Source: an unicellular cyanobacterium SU2
GTDB lineage: Bacteria > Cyanobacteriota > Cyanobacteriia > Cyanobacteriales > Microcystaceae
NCBI GenBank assembly: GCA_002110465.1
Contig: NEED01000048.1
Coordinates: 1 to 64,000, forward strand
DNA: 64,000 nt
Direction: 5' to 3'
Shown: piece after piece, positions 56,343 through 64,000 of the stretch
Numbering within the stretch: the stretch's first letter is position 1
Layout: every line of letters begins with the position of its first letter
Position numbers and translations under genes: made by a program
Notes under the pieces: generated by a model
Seen by the model: only the letters and a program-made list of their open reading frames with translations
Told to the model about the DNA's origin: nothing
Database searches by the model: none

Positions 56343-57932
56343 ATGATTAAAATAACCTCATTTATTAAAGTAATGTCTATTTTATGGGCGAATTGGGCAA
56401 TAATAAGTGACACGGTGATGGCAGCAGAACCAACAAAACAACCGACAACACAAGGATTAATCTTGAGATCGGTGTTAGTGAAAAATTCCACTGTTTTTTC
56501 ATCAGCAGATTGGGAGGGGGTTATCGCGCCCTATCTCCATCAAGAAGTAGATTTTTCAACACTTCTGGAATTGCAAAGCCAGTTGAGTGAGCTTTATCGA
56601 GCTGCAGGATATCCTACTTCTGGTTTTGTCCTTCTCGCTCAAGAGATTAAGAACGGGACAGTGACTTACTCAGCGATTGAGGGCAAGCTAGTTAAAATAG
56701 AAATAGAAGGATTATCTCACCTTCAAGATACCTATATTCGCTCACGTCTTGAAGCTGCAGCTAGACCTCCCTTATCTGTTCGCCAACTCCAAGAGTCGTT
56801 AGTTTTACTACAACAAAGTCCTTTAATTGAAACCATAGAAGCTGATTTTAATCCAGGTGTCATACAAGGAGAAAGTTCTCTGTTGGTGCGGGTAAGAGAA
56901 GCCTCCCGATGGTCACTAGGATTGAGCTCTGATAATTGGGAAAATCCTCAAATTGGAGAAGTCGGAATGGGGGTTTATGCCCGTAATCTGAATATGTTGG
57001 GGTGGGGAGATAACTTGGACTTCGAGTATAAATTAACGGAAAAAAAGGGACTTGATCGATTATTTGCTAGCTATCGTGTTCCTCTTAATAGTTTAGACAC
57101 GACAGTCAGACTTTATTATAGGAACGATGAGACGCGAGTCGTTGAAGCTCCTTTAGAAGATGTTGGTTTAGTCACTGAAAGTTCTACTTTCTCAGTTGGT
57201 GTCACACACCCCTTGATAAAAAAGCCTAACCAAGAATTGAATTTAGAGGTGAATTTAGATTTACGGCAATCAGAAACTTTCATTTTTGAAACGATCCCTT
57301 TTCCCAATTTTGGTGACTCTAATCGCATTAATCTCTCAGTATTACGACTTTCTTCTTCTTTCTTGACGCGAACCCCTGACACGTCTTTTGGTATTCGCTC
57401 ACAGTTGAGTTTGGGTTTAAATGGGTTAGGTGCGTCAGAATCCAGTGATTTTGTTGATACTGACTTTTTTGGAGGACAACTGCAAGCTCAGTATGCTGTT
57501 CGACTTAGTGAGAATTGGCTTTTTTTAACTCGTTTTCAAGGACAAGGAACACTTGACTCTTTACCCTCGATGGAGCAATTAGCCATTGGTGGAGTAGATA
57601 CTGTGAGGGGGTATCGGCGAAATATTCGTTCTGGGGATCTCGGAGTGACACTTAGCCTTGAACTTCCTTATACAATTTTCTCCCATGAACAATGGGGTGA
57701 TGTTTCTGTGTCTCCTTTTTTTGATTGGGGAACGACTTGGAATAATACCCTCCCGACAATTTATCCGAATAGTTTGGCCAGCATTGGAATTTCCTTGAGG
57801 TGGACTGTTTTCCCTCTCATTAATTTACAAGCCGATTATGGGGTGCCATTGATTGAAGTTCCCACCCCCTCTACAGAGACTTTGAATGATGTGGGACTTA
57901 ATTTTCAGCTTCAATTTGGCACTACTTTTTAG
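56343..57932 (+). CDS. Two-partner secretion transporter TpsB (ShlB/FhaC family)
   Basis: A 529-residue outer-membrane protein starting at MIKITSFIKVMS, with signal peptide ending VMAAEP. Residues 25-180 hold two POTRA domains (SELYRAAGYPTSGFVLLAQEI; VKIEIEGLSHL), then a 16-strand barrel with the ShlB-type segment LPSMEQLAIGGVDTVRGYR. It exports a large TpsA partner, here the neighbouring hemagglutinin-like protein, which is read convergently. A longer frame from 56259 overlaps the regulator and lacks a ribosome site. Confidence 0.9.
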   Translation: MIKITSFIKVMSILWANWAIISDTVMAAEPTKQPTTQGLILRSVLVKNSTVFSSADWEGVIAPYLHQEVDFSTLLELQSQLSELYRAAGYPTSGFVLLAQEIKNGTVTYSAIEGKLVKIEIEGLSHLQDTYIRSRLEAAARPPLSVRQLQESLVLLQQSPLIETIEADFNPGVIQGESSLLVRVREASRWSLGLSSDNWENPQIGEVGMGVYARNLNMLGWGDNLDFEYKLTEKKGLDRLFASYRVPLNSLDTTVRLYYRNDETRVVEAPLEDVGLVTESSTFSVGVTHPLIKKPNQELNLEVNLDLRQSETFIFETIPFPNFGDSNRINLSVLRLSSSFLTRTPDTSFGIRSQLSLGLNGLGASESSDFVDTDFFGGQLQAQYAVRLSENWLFLTRFQGQGTLDSLPSMEQLAIGGVDTVRGYRRNIRSGDLGVTLSLELPYTIFSHEQWGDVSVSPFFDWGTTWNNTLPTIYPNSLASIGISLRWTVFPLINLQADYGVPLIEVPTPSTETLNDVGLNFQLQFGTTF

Positions 57933-60401
57933 TTAAAGTTGACAAGCTTCAGCCACAGATGAAGCATATTGGCTGTTGGGTGTTCCGATTAATTTCCAGC
58001 CATCTTTTGTCTTTACGAGCTCTCTTGCTAGCTGTCTGCCTTTTGGTAAGCGAACATAACTTCCCTTTGACGTATTTGTGTCAGACAGGGGAATTAAAAA
58101 AGAATTAATTTGATTTCTTTGCTGTAAACCGCCAGAACCCAGTTGGGTGAAACGAGCAAGATTTTCTGTTTCTTGTGTCAGACAACTATTAGCTAATAAG
58201 GATGTAGAAGAAAATTTGAGAGGAAGTGTGGTTAGATCTTCTACTTGAAAAATTTCAGCCTCAATATTGATTTCTCCATCAATGCCTAACCTCGAAGAAG
58301 CTGAAATCTCACTATCTCCAGAGAGCAGAGCAATTTGGGACTGAATATCAATGTTTCCTCCTTTTCCTTCCATAGCTTCAGCTGTTATTTGACTATTTTC
58401 AAGAACTAATAAAAGATCACTACTAAAAGATAGGTTTCCTCCATTGCCTATCCCCCCAGCTTTAGCTGATATATTACTACTATTTAGAAAAGAAAGATTA
58501 TTCCCTAGTAAATTAATATTTCCACCATCTCCCAATTGGGTAGATGCACTAATGCTTGAGTTATCTAAAACAATCGAAAAAGCTTTAACATCAATCACCC
58601 CGCCATTTCCTAGTCCATCATTTCTGGTCGTTATTAAACCTCCGTCTGTCATGGTCAGATGGGAGGAGTCAATAATGACATTTCCCGCTTGGCCAGAGGG
58701 GATGTCTGGTAATTGAAAAAAATCTCTAATTTGTTCGCTTAAAATGTCGGCCGACGAAGTGATTTGTGTTGAAGTTAAATTATCAATTTCTCCTAGTCCT
58801 TGAAGTTGAAGATTATCAGCTTTGATAAAAATATCTCCTGCATCGCCACTTCCCGATGTTGAACTGTTAATTCTTCCTCCTTTCGTCAGTAAAATTTCTT
58901 CAGAATTAATGGTAATTTCCCCGGCTTTTCCTGCATTTAAACTGGTCGCGTAAATGCCACTGGGGAGTGAAATATCTGGAAGAAATCCTGTTACTTCTAT
59001 AAAATCGACATCAATGATGATTTGCCCTGTATCCCCTATATTAAATGTCGTTACTCCTACATTCCCTGCTTGATTAAGGCTCAATTTTTCTCCTCTTATT
59101 ACAACATTACCGCCCTTGCCCGTTCCAAAGTTTGTGGAACCAATTAAGCTAGTATTGAGGGCGGGAGAAAAGCCAGATACTTCAATCTCAGAAGCATTAA
59201 CCCAGACCGAACTACCTTGTCCTTCACTATAAGTAACGCCACTGATTGCTCCTCCACCACGAATGCTTAATTTAGGGGTCGATACGACGATTAAGCCTCC
59301 ATTCCCCACTCCAACCGTTTCATAAATCACTCCACTGCGAACTGTTGTGTCAGATGAGACTCCACTGATGTTAATTGAATGGGAGAAATCAAGATTTAGC
59401 AAGCCTCCAGTGTTTTGTCCAAGATGAGCAATGGCAATGACTGAACCGTCTGTGATTAATAAATTGGAACCTTTCAGAAAAGTTTGACCGAAATTAAAAT
59501 TCTGACTATCGATTAAAGCTCTTTTTAACAAATGAATCTTGTTATAGGTCGAAACGTTTTGATAATCAAAACTTAATCCAGAAGCACTTTTTGAAAACCT
59601 GACTTCTCCTTGTTCAATACTTCCAATTTCAATCTGAATTCCTTGTCCTGTAACGATTCCTCCCTCAAAAATAACCTCTCCTCCAATTAGAGCTAAGTTT
59701 TGCTTTGATTGAACACTTAGCCCCCTAGGGTGAGGCGATCTAATTATGGGAGAAAATCCCAGAGGATTAGCGATAAGGTTATGTCCTTCGTTTTGCACTT
59801 TTATCAAACCTGGAGAGCTTTGAAACTGTAAGGCAATTGGCTCTTGATTTGATAAAATTGAACGCTCTGGCCAAGTAGCACTATAAAGATTTCCATCCTC
59901 AAATTTTAAATGATTAGCTGTTGTTCCTATAAAAGAGCCTCCAATATTCAAGGCAGCATTTGCCCCGAAAAAAATTCCATTGGGATTAATCAAAAACAAA
60001 TTAGCTGTGCCATTAGCTCGAATTAATCCATTGAGCTTCGATTGATTAGCTCCTGTCACTCGGCTAAATATGTTTTGAATCTTAACTGAATTATTAAATA
60101 ATATTGTCTCTGATTCGGTTACAGAAAAATTTTTAAAGCTATGAAATAGGTTCTCTGACTTGATTGTTCCTCCTTCGATAATAATTTGATTACCTTCTCT
60201 TCTCATCAAAGAATTATTGGGAAGAGTCGAATCGGGGGTGACTTGCGCTTTTGAAGTTTTTGGCGTGATTAAACAAAGTAAAATTAGGGCTAACTTAATG
60301 TTGAACCAATTATTTGAGAAGCTTTTGATAATAGGATGAAATAAGAAGTCTTTTAACAACATTATCTTGAATTTTTGATAATTTTTATCATACATAATCA
60401 T
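57933..60401 (-). CDS. Filamentous hemagglutinin-type exoprotein TpsA
   Basis: An 822-residue exported protein. A signal-type helix (IKLALILLCLITPKTSKAQ) near residue 40 is followed by the TPS domain (residues about 55-180) with the hallmark NLFLINPNGIFFGANAALN and ASGLS-type repeats. The rest is Gly/Asn-rich beta-helix (GNIDIQSQIALLSGD and others). It ends in a short C-terminal domain. It is secreted through TpsB and acts as adhesin or inhibitor. The ATG at 60401 or at 60362 could be the start; both give a long leader. Convergent with TpsB: the stop codons abut. Confidence 0.9.
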   Translation of the reverse strand: MIMYDKNYQKFKIMLLKDFLFHPIIKSFSNNWFNIKLALILLCLITPKTSKAQVTPDSTLPNNSLMRREGNQIIIEGGTIKSENLFHSFKNFSVTESETILFNNSVKIQNIFSRVTGANQSKLNGLIRANGTANLFLINPNGIFFGANAALNIGGSFIGTTANHLKFEDGNLYSATWPERSILSNQEPIALQFQSSPGLIKVQNEGHNLIANPLGFSPIIRSPHPRGLSVQSKQNLALIGGEVIFEGGIVTGQGIQIEIGSIEQGEVRFSKSASGLSFDYQNVSTYNKIHLLKRALIDSQNFNFGQTFLKGSNLLITDGSVIAIAHLGQNTGGLLNLDFSHSINISGVSSDTTVRSGVIYETVGVGNGGLIVVSTPKLSIRGGGAISGVTYSEGQGSSVWVNASEIEVSGFSPALNTSLIGSTNFGTGKGGNVVIRGEKLSLNQAGNVGVTTFNIGDTGQIIIDVDFIEVTGFLPDISLPSGIYATSLNAGKAGEITINSEEILLTKGGRINSSTSGSGDAGDIFIKADNLQLQGLGEIDNLTSTQITSSADILSEQIRDFFQLPDIPSGQAGNVIIDSSHLTMTDGGLITTRNDGLGNGGVIDVKAFSIVLDNSSISASTQLGDGGNINLLGNNLSFLNSSNISAKAGGIGNGGNLSFSSDLLLVLENSQITAEAMEGKGGNIDIQSQIALLSGDSEISASSRLGIDGEINIEAEIFQVEDLTTLPLKFSSTSLLANSCLTQETENLARFTQLGSGGLQQRNQINSFLIPLSDTNTSKGSYVRLPKGRQLARELVKTKDGWKLIGTPNSQYASSVAEACQL

Positions 60402-60532
60402 TCTTTATGCTTCCCGTGACAATAGATGGGAAAAAAATACTAAATTTAACCCGATGCTTTGTTGGTCTTCTGATTATTGTCAAAAAAGCTTGTCTTGTTT
60501 GACATTCAGCCTAGCTGCTCTTCATCGCAGCC

Positions 60533-60562
60533 TTGTCAAAATACCTATCTTTGAATTATAGT
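60533..60562 (+). promoter_or_regulatory. Promoter of the glycosyltransferase gene
   Basis: TTGTCA (60533-60538), an 18-base spacer, and TATAGT (60557-60562) precede the ATG at 60604 by 41 bases. It is the best promoter match in the gap between TpsA and the glycosyltransferase. Confidence 0.5.
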
Positions 60563-60603
60563 AAACACCTGGCGTTAAATAAATTTCTACTTAAAGAATC
60601 TAG

Positions 60604-61857
60604 ATGGCTCATATTGGTATTTTTTGTCCTCCTCTAATTGGACACCTTAATCCCATGTTATCATTAGGAAATGAACTGTTGCTTCGGCAAAATAAAGTAA
60701 CTCTTTTTGGATTTCTTGATAGTCAAGTTAACGCAGAATTAGCCGAAATAAATTTTTCTCCTCTTGGTGAACAAGAATATCCTTTAGGAGCTATCCCAAC
60801 TTTTTATAGAAATTTAGGAAAACTTAAGGGATTAGACGCGATTAAATATACTGTACAAGGATATAGGAAGTGGACATTAATTAATTTACATGAAGGAACT
60901 ACTATCGTTAAAAGAAGTCAAGTCGATCTCCTTCTTGTGGATCACTCCAATACAGAAGGTAGTACCATCGCTGAATATTTAGATATTCCTTTTATTAGTG
61001 TAGCTAATGCTTTAATGCTAAATCAAGAAAAAAATATTCCTCCTATTGTTACCCCTTGGATGTATCAAAATAATTGGTTAGCTCGTTGGCGAAATCAATT
61101 GGGATATGCCCTGGCCAATTTAGTGGGGTCTCCACTTCAAAGAGTTGTTAATGAGCAAAGAAAAAACTGGAATTTGCCTGTTTATTCCCATGTTAATCAA
61201 ACTTTATCTCCTTTTGCTCAACTTAGTCAGCAACCCAAAGAATTTGAGTTTCCTCGTCAAGAGTTGCCAACTAACTTTTATTTTACTGGACCTTATCACA
61301 ATAAGAATCTTCGTCAAAAAATTTTATTTCCTTATGAAAAACTGACGGAGCAACCTTTAATCTATGCTTCATTAGGAACGCTTCAAAATCAGATGTTTTA
61401 TTTGTTTAGAATGATTGCTGAAGCTTGCCACAAACTAGATGTACAATTAGTAATTTCATTAGGGGGAGCGGCTCAAATCGAAGACTTTCAACTACCTGGA
61501 GAGCCTATTCTTGTTAGATCGGCTCCTCAATTAGATTTGTTGCCCAAAGCCGCGTTAACTATTACACACGGGGGACTAAATACCGTTTTAGAGTCGTTGA
61601 GTTATGGTGTTCCGATGATAGCGATTCCCATCACAAATGATCAGCCAGGAGTGGCTGCCCGAATTGCTTGGACAGGTACAGGTGAGATAATTCCTTTGAG
61701 CCGTGTCAATGTTTTTCAGCTTCGGTTGGCTATCAAAAAGATTTTAACCGACTCTTCTTATCGACTAAACTGTGTCAGATTGCAAAAAGCAATTGAGCAA
61801 GCTGGAGGAGTTAGTCAAGCCGCTGATGTTGTTGAAGGAGTAATATCAGCTAGTTGA
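60604..61857 (+). CDS. Family 1 glycosyltransferase (UGT/MGT-like)
   Basis: A 417-residue GT-B enzyme. The N-terminus IGIFCPPLIGHLNPMLSLG binds the acceptor; the C-terminal nucleotide-sugar site is THGGLNTVLESLSYGVPMIAIP, followed by NDQPGVAARI. Related enzymes glycosylate carotenoids (CrtX), macrolides or sterols. The acceptor cannot be predicted. It could glycosylate the neighbouring exoprotein only if that family allowed it, which is unlikely; a lipid or pigment is more typical. Its stop overlaps the end of the convergent CHAT gene by 12 bases. Confidence 0.8.
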   Translation: MAHIGIFCPPLIGHLNPMLSLGNELLLRQNKVTLFGFLDSQVNAELAEINFSPLGEQEYPLGAIPTFYRNLGKLKGLDAIKYTVQGYRKWTLINLHEGTTIVKRSQVDLLLVDHSNTEGSTIAEYLDIPFISVANALMLNQEKNIPPIVTPWMYQNNWLARWRNQLGYALANLVGSPLQRVVNEQRKNWNLPVYSHVNQTLSPFAQLSQQPKEFEFPRQELPTNFYFTGPYHNKNLRQKILFPYEKLTEQPLIYASLGTLQNQMFYLFRMIAEACHKLDVQLVISLGGAAQIEDFQLPGEPILVRSAPQLDLLPKAALTITHGGLNTVLESLSYGVPMIAIPITNDQPGVAARIAWTGTGEIIPLSRVNVFQLRLAIKKILTDSSYRLNCVRLQKAIEQAGGVSQAADVVEGVISAS

Positions 61858-64000
61858 ATTTCCCTCCGTCAAAAAGAGGAAAGCTGACCAAAATCTAGGA
61901 TGAGAACCAGAGGGTGATTGAATTAACTGAAGTTGTGATTGCCTTAAAGCCTCAAGAGGAGATGCTTTTTCTTTCCAGATTCGATAAAAGTTGATCATTA
62001 GTTGCGATGTTGTAGAATCATCGACAAACCAGATTGTCCCTAATACTGAAGGAATATTCGCTCTTATCCCTACTCCAGCTATCCCATAAATTGAGCGATC
62101 ATTTCCGGCAGCTGTTTGGCAACCTGATAAGGTTAAAAGTTGTAAGGGAGCTTTTCTTGTTTGTAAAAGTTTTTCTAGTTCCTCTAGAGAAAGTAATCCT
62201 GTTCCTGTTTGAATAAAGCTTTTTTCAAAAGAAGAAAATTTGGCATGAGAAGCTAAATGTAGAATAGTATATTGTTCAGAATTCAAAGCCAGATTAAATT
62301 GTTGAAGACTAAAACGCTCATCTAAATAAGCATTTCCTCCAACAATTTCTCGAATTTTTTTAATTTCTTCTTTAACAAAAGGTAAGGGAGTTTTAAATGC
62401 TTTGCTTGTCTGAGTTGTGCCAAATAAAACTGGAAAAAGTTCCTGAGAGGTTTTGTTCTTTGATTCTTCTAGCCCTAATGAATAAGCAACTTGATAAGAC
62501 TCAATTAGATATTGCCCCTTCCAAAGGGCTGACATCGGCACTGACCAAAGAACCCCATCATTAACAAAGACTAATGTTTTTATTCCTTGTAATTTTTCTG
62601 TCCAAGGTTTGATTAACCAATCATAGAGTTGTTCGGCTGTTGTCAGAAAATCAAAAGTAAATTCGTCTTCTAACTCTAGTCGCCATTGTCTAATTAAAGA
62701 TTCTAGTTTCTCTTGAGAAATTTGAATCGTTTGATGAAGATATTCCCCATGGGGTAATTCGATGATTTCGTGTAAAGATGAATCAAGAATAATGGTGTAA
62801 ATTGTGGCTTTTTCCAAATTTGTGTGGGGATTTTCAGCTTGAGTTTCACTGATTTTACAAGGATTACCAAAATAGGATTCTAGTTGAGATAAATGAAGTT
62901 TTTGTTTGAGCAAAATCACTTCTTTTAATATTTTTTGGGAAGGATTCTTGAAAAGAACGCTAAAAAACTCTCTATAGAGTTTATCTGTTGTCCTTTGATA
63001 ATTTAATTGAACATTTCTTGTGGCTGAAGCTAGTTGTTTTCTAATTGTTTCATTCGATAAAATAGCTTGACGATAATATTTTAATGATTTTTGGTCAGCG
63101 TTGGTTCGATTATACAATCGTCCCAAATCCCATTGCAGTTGACCTAAAAGTTCTAAATTAGATTGAGCCACCAATCTGTAGGCCTTTAGTGTGTGCTGAA
63201 TCGCTTTTTCATAACGTGTTTCTTTTTCTAGATCTTGTGCATATAATCGTTCTACTTGTGCTAGAAGAAATGAATGGTTAAGAGTTTGAGCGACTGATTC
63301 GGCTACGGGTAATCCGATTCGGTCTAGCTGAGCAATTTCTAGTAGTTGTAAACCTTTATCAAAAGAGTCAGGTAATTGTTTTAGTATTTCTAAGGCTTGC
63401 TTTACTCCCTCATCCGCGCCTAATTGCGACCATCGTATCCAACTTTTAGCTGCATCTAAAGAAACTTCTTTAGATGCTTGGGAAATAGCGTTTTGGGCGA
63501 TAAGTTTTGCTTTCTCTAGATCTAATGTTCCTTGAATCTTAAGACGCTCTTGTTCTTCATCTCCTTCTAAATAGGCTTCTTGGGCTAGTTGCTGTCTTAG
63601 TCTTGCCCGTTGTTCATAAGCTTGACTCAAATTATTAAGGACTCCCAAAGAGTTTGGCACATCTTCATAGGCCGAGATTGCGCCTTCAAAATCTCGTTTA
63701 GCTAAGGCTAGATTCCCTTCAATGGCTTTAATAAAAGTAGTCAAGGCAGTGTTTCTCAAACTTTTGCCTTTCTCAAAAGCCGAATCCGCAAGGTGTATAA
63801 ATCCTAAATCTAAGTAGGCTTGAGCTAACATTAAATAAGCTCGTGCTTTGAGAGATTGATCAGACGTTCCTTGAATCGCTTGCTTCCACTCAGAAATTGC
63901 CTGTTGAGTTTGTCCAGCCTGCCATAATGATAGAGCTTGTTGATATAAGATAGGAGGAGATTGTCCCCATGTTGGTAAATGAAATAATGTGGTTAGAAAA
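61846..64000 (-). CDS. CHAT-domain TPR protein, N-terminus beyond the window
   Basis: The frame is open to the right edge, so the gene is partial; an internal Met at 63831 is not the start. The N-terminal part is a row of TPR repeats (ALSLWQAGQTQQAI, FIHLADSAFEKGKSL, EGNLALAKRDFEGA). The C-terminal 260 residues are a CHAT caspase-like peptidase: the catalytic His is in ILHLASHA and the Cys in LTLSGCQTA. CHAT-TPR proteins are often encoded beside two-partner secretion genes in cyanobacteria, and some are effectors activated by a partner. No gasdermin or other cleavage target is seen in the window. Confidence 0.9.
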   Translation of the reverse strand, partial: FLTTLFHLPTWGQSPPILYQQALSLWQAGQTQQAISEWKQAIQGTSDQSLKARAYLMLAQAYLDLGFIHLADSAFEKGKSLRNTALTTFIKAIEGNLALAKRDFEGAISAYEDVPNSLGVLNNLSQAYEQRARLRQQLAQEAYLEGDEEQERLKIQGTLDLEKAKLIAQNAISQASKEVSLDAAKSWIRWSQLGADEGVKQALEILKQLPDSFDKGLQLLEIAQLDRIGLPVAESVAQTLNHSFLLAQVERLYAQDLEKETRYEKAIQHTLKAYRLVAQSNLELLGQLQWDLGRLYNRTNADQKSLKYYRQAILSNETIRKQLASATRNVQLNYQRTTDKLYREFFSVLFKNPSQKILKEVILLKQKLHLSQLESYFGNPCKISETQAENPHTNLEKATIYTIILDSSLHEIIELPHGEYLHQTIQISQEKLESLIRQWRLELEDEFTFDFLTTAEQLYDWLIKPWTEKLQGIKTLVFVNDGVLWSVPMSALWKGQYLIESYQVAYSLGLEESKNKTSQELFPVLFGTTQTSKAFKTPLPFVKEEIKKIREIVGGNAYLDERFSLQQFNLALNSEQYTILHLASHAKFSSFEKSFIQTGTGLLSLEELEKLLQTRKAPLQLLTLSGCQTAAGNDRSIYGIAGVGIRANIPSVLGTIWFVDDSTTSQLMINFYRIWKEKASPLEALRQSQLQLIQSPSGSHPRFWSAFLFLTEGNSTS

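Overview
The window looks like part of a large conjugative plasmid, or an integrated copy of one, from a cyanobacterium. The evidence is frequent HIP1 octamers (GCGATCGC, about 18 spotted by eye between 2.4 and 54 kb), many heptanucleotide STRR-type repeats of the kind known from cyanobacteria, modest GC content, and gene families typical of cyanobacterial plasmids (two large primase-type replication proteins, a MobF relaxase, a two-partner secretion pair and a CHAT-TPR protein). The species cannot be named from this sequence.

Layout. 0-5 kb is mobile-element wreckage and cargo: an IS701-like element, itself broken by a 49-bp palindrome, sits inside a Tn3-family transposase; then come a PD-(D/E)XK nuclease, a DnaQ-like exonuclease, a 184-bp MITE with TTAG target duplications, and a PIN toxin-antitoxin pair. 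5-12 kb holds small accessory genes: a DUF2887 nuclease, a four-helix-bundle protein bracketed by repeats, a J-domain protein and a calcium-binding-repeat protein. 11-14 kb is a ParM-like actin operon read leftward. A 1.2-kb gap at 14-15.3 kb, a candidate oriT or centromere region, separates it from the MobF relaxase-helicase (15.3-19.2 kb). An aminotransferase, the DUF3987-type replication protein and its partner, a likely origin and control gap (25.3-27 kb) and a plasmid topoisomerase I follow.

From 52.6 kb leftward to 30.4 kb almost every gene is on the minus strand and forms one transfer block: pilin, VirB3, VirB4, a VirB5-like protein, VirB6, VirB8, VirB10, VirB9/TraK, a VirB1-like wall hydrolase, small secreted proteins, a primase-polymerase with a tandem-repeat tail, the VirD4 coupling protein and a helicase. 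No VirB11 ATPase is visible. A ribbon-helix-helix regulator (52.9 kb) with two palindromic operators faces the head of this block. The right end (56-64 kb) carries a TpsB/TpsA two-partner secretion pair, a family 1 glycosyltransferase and a CHAT-TPR protein that runs off the window.

The most distinctive feature is a dense population of hairpin elements with arms of tandem heptamers (such as TTCGGAG, GGCAATA, GGGGCAG, ACTGGTG). They lie between genes, nest inside each other, supply stop codons and C-terminal tails, and are inserted in frame in at least three essential plasmid genes: the relaxase (three times), VirB10, and the replication protein.
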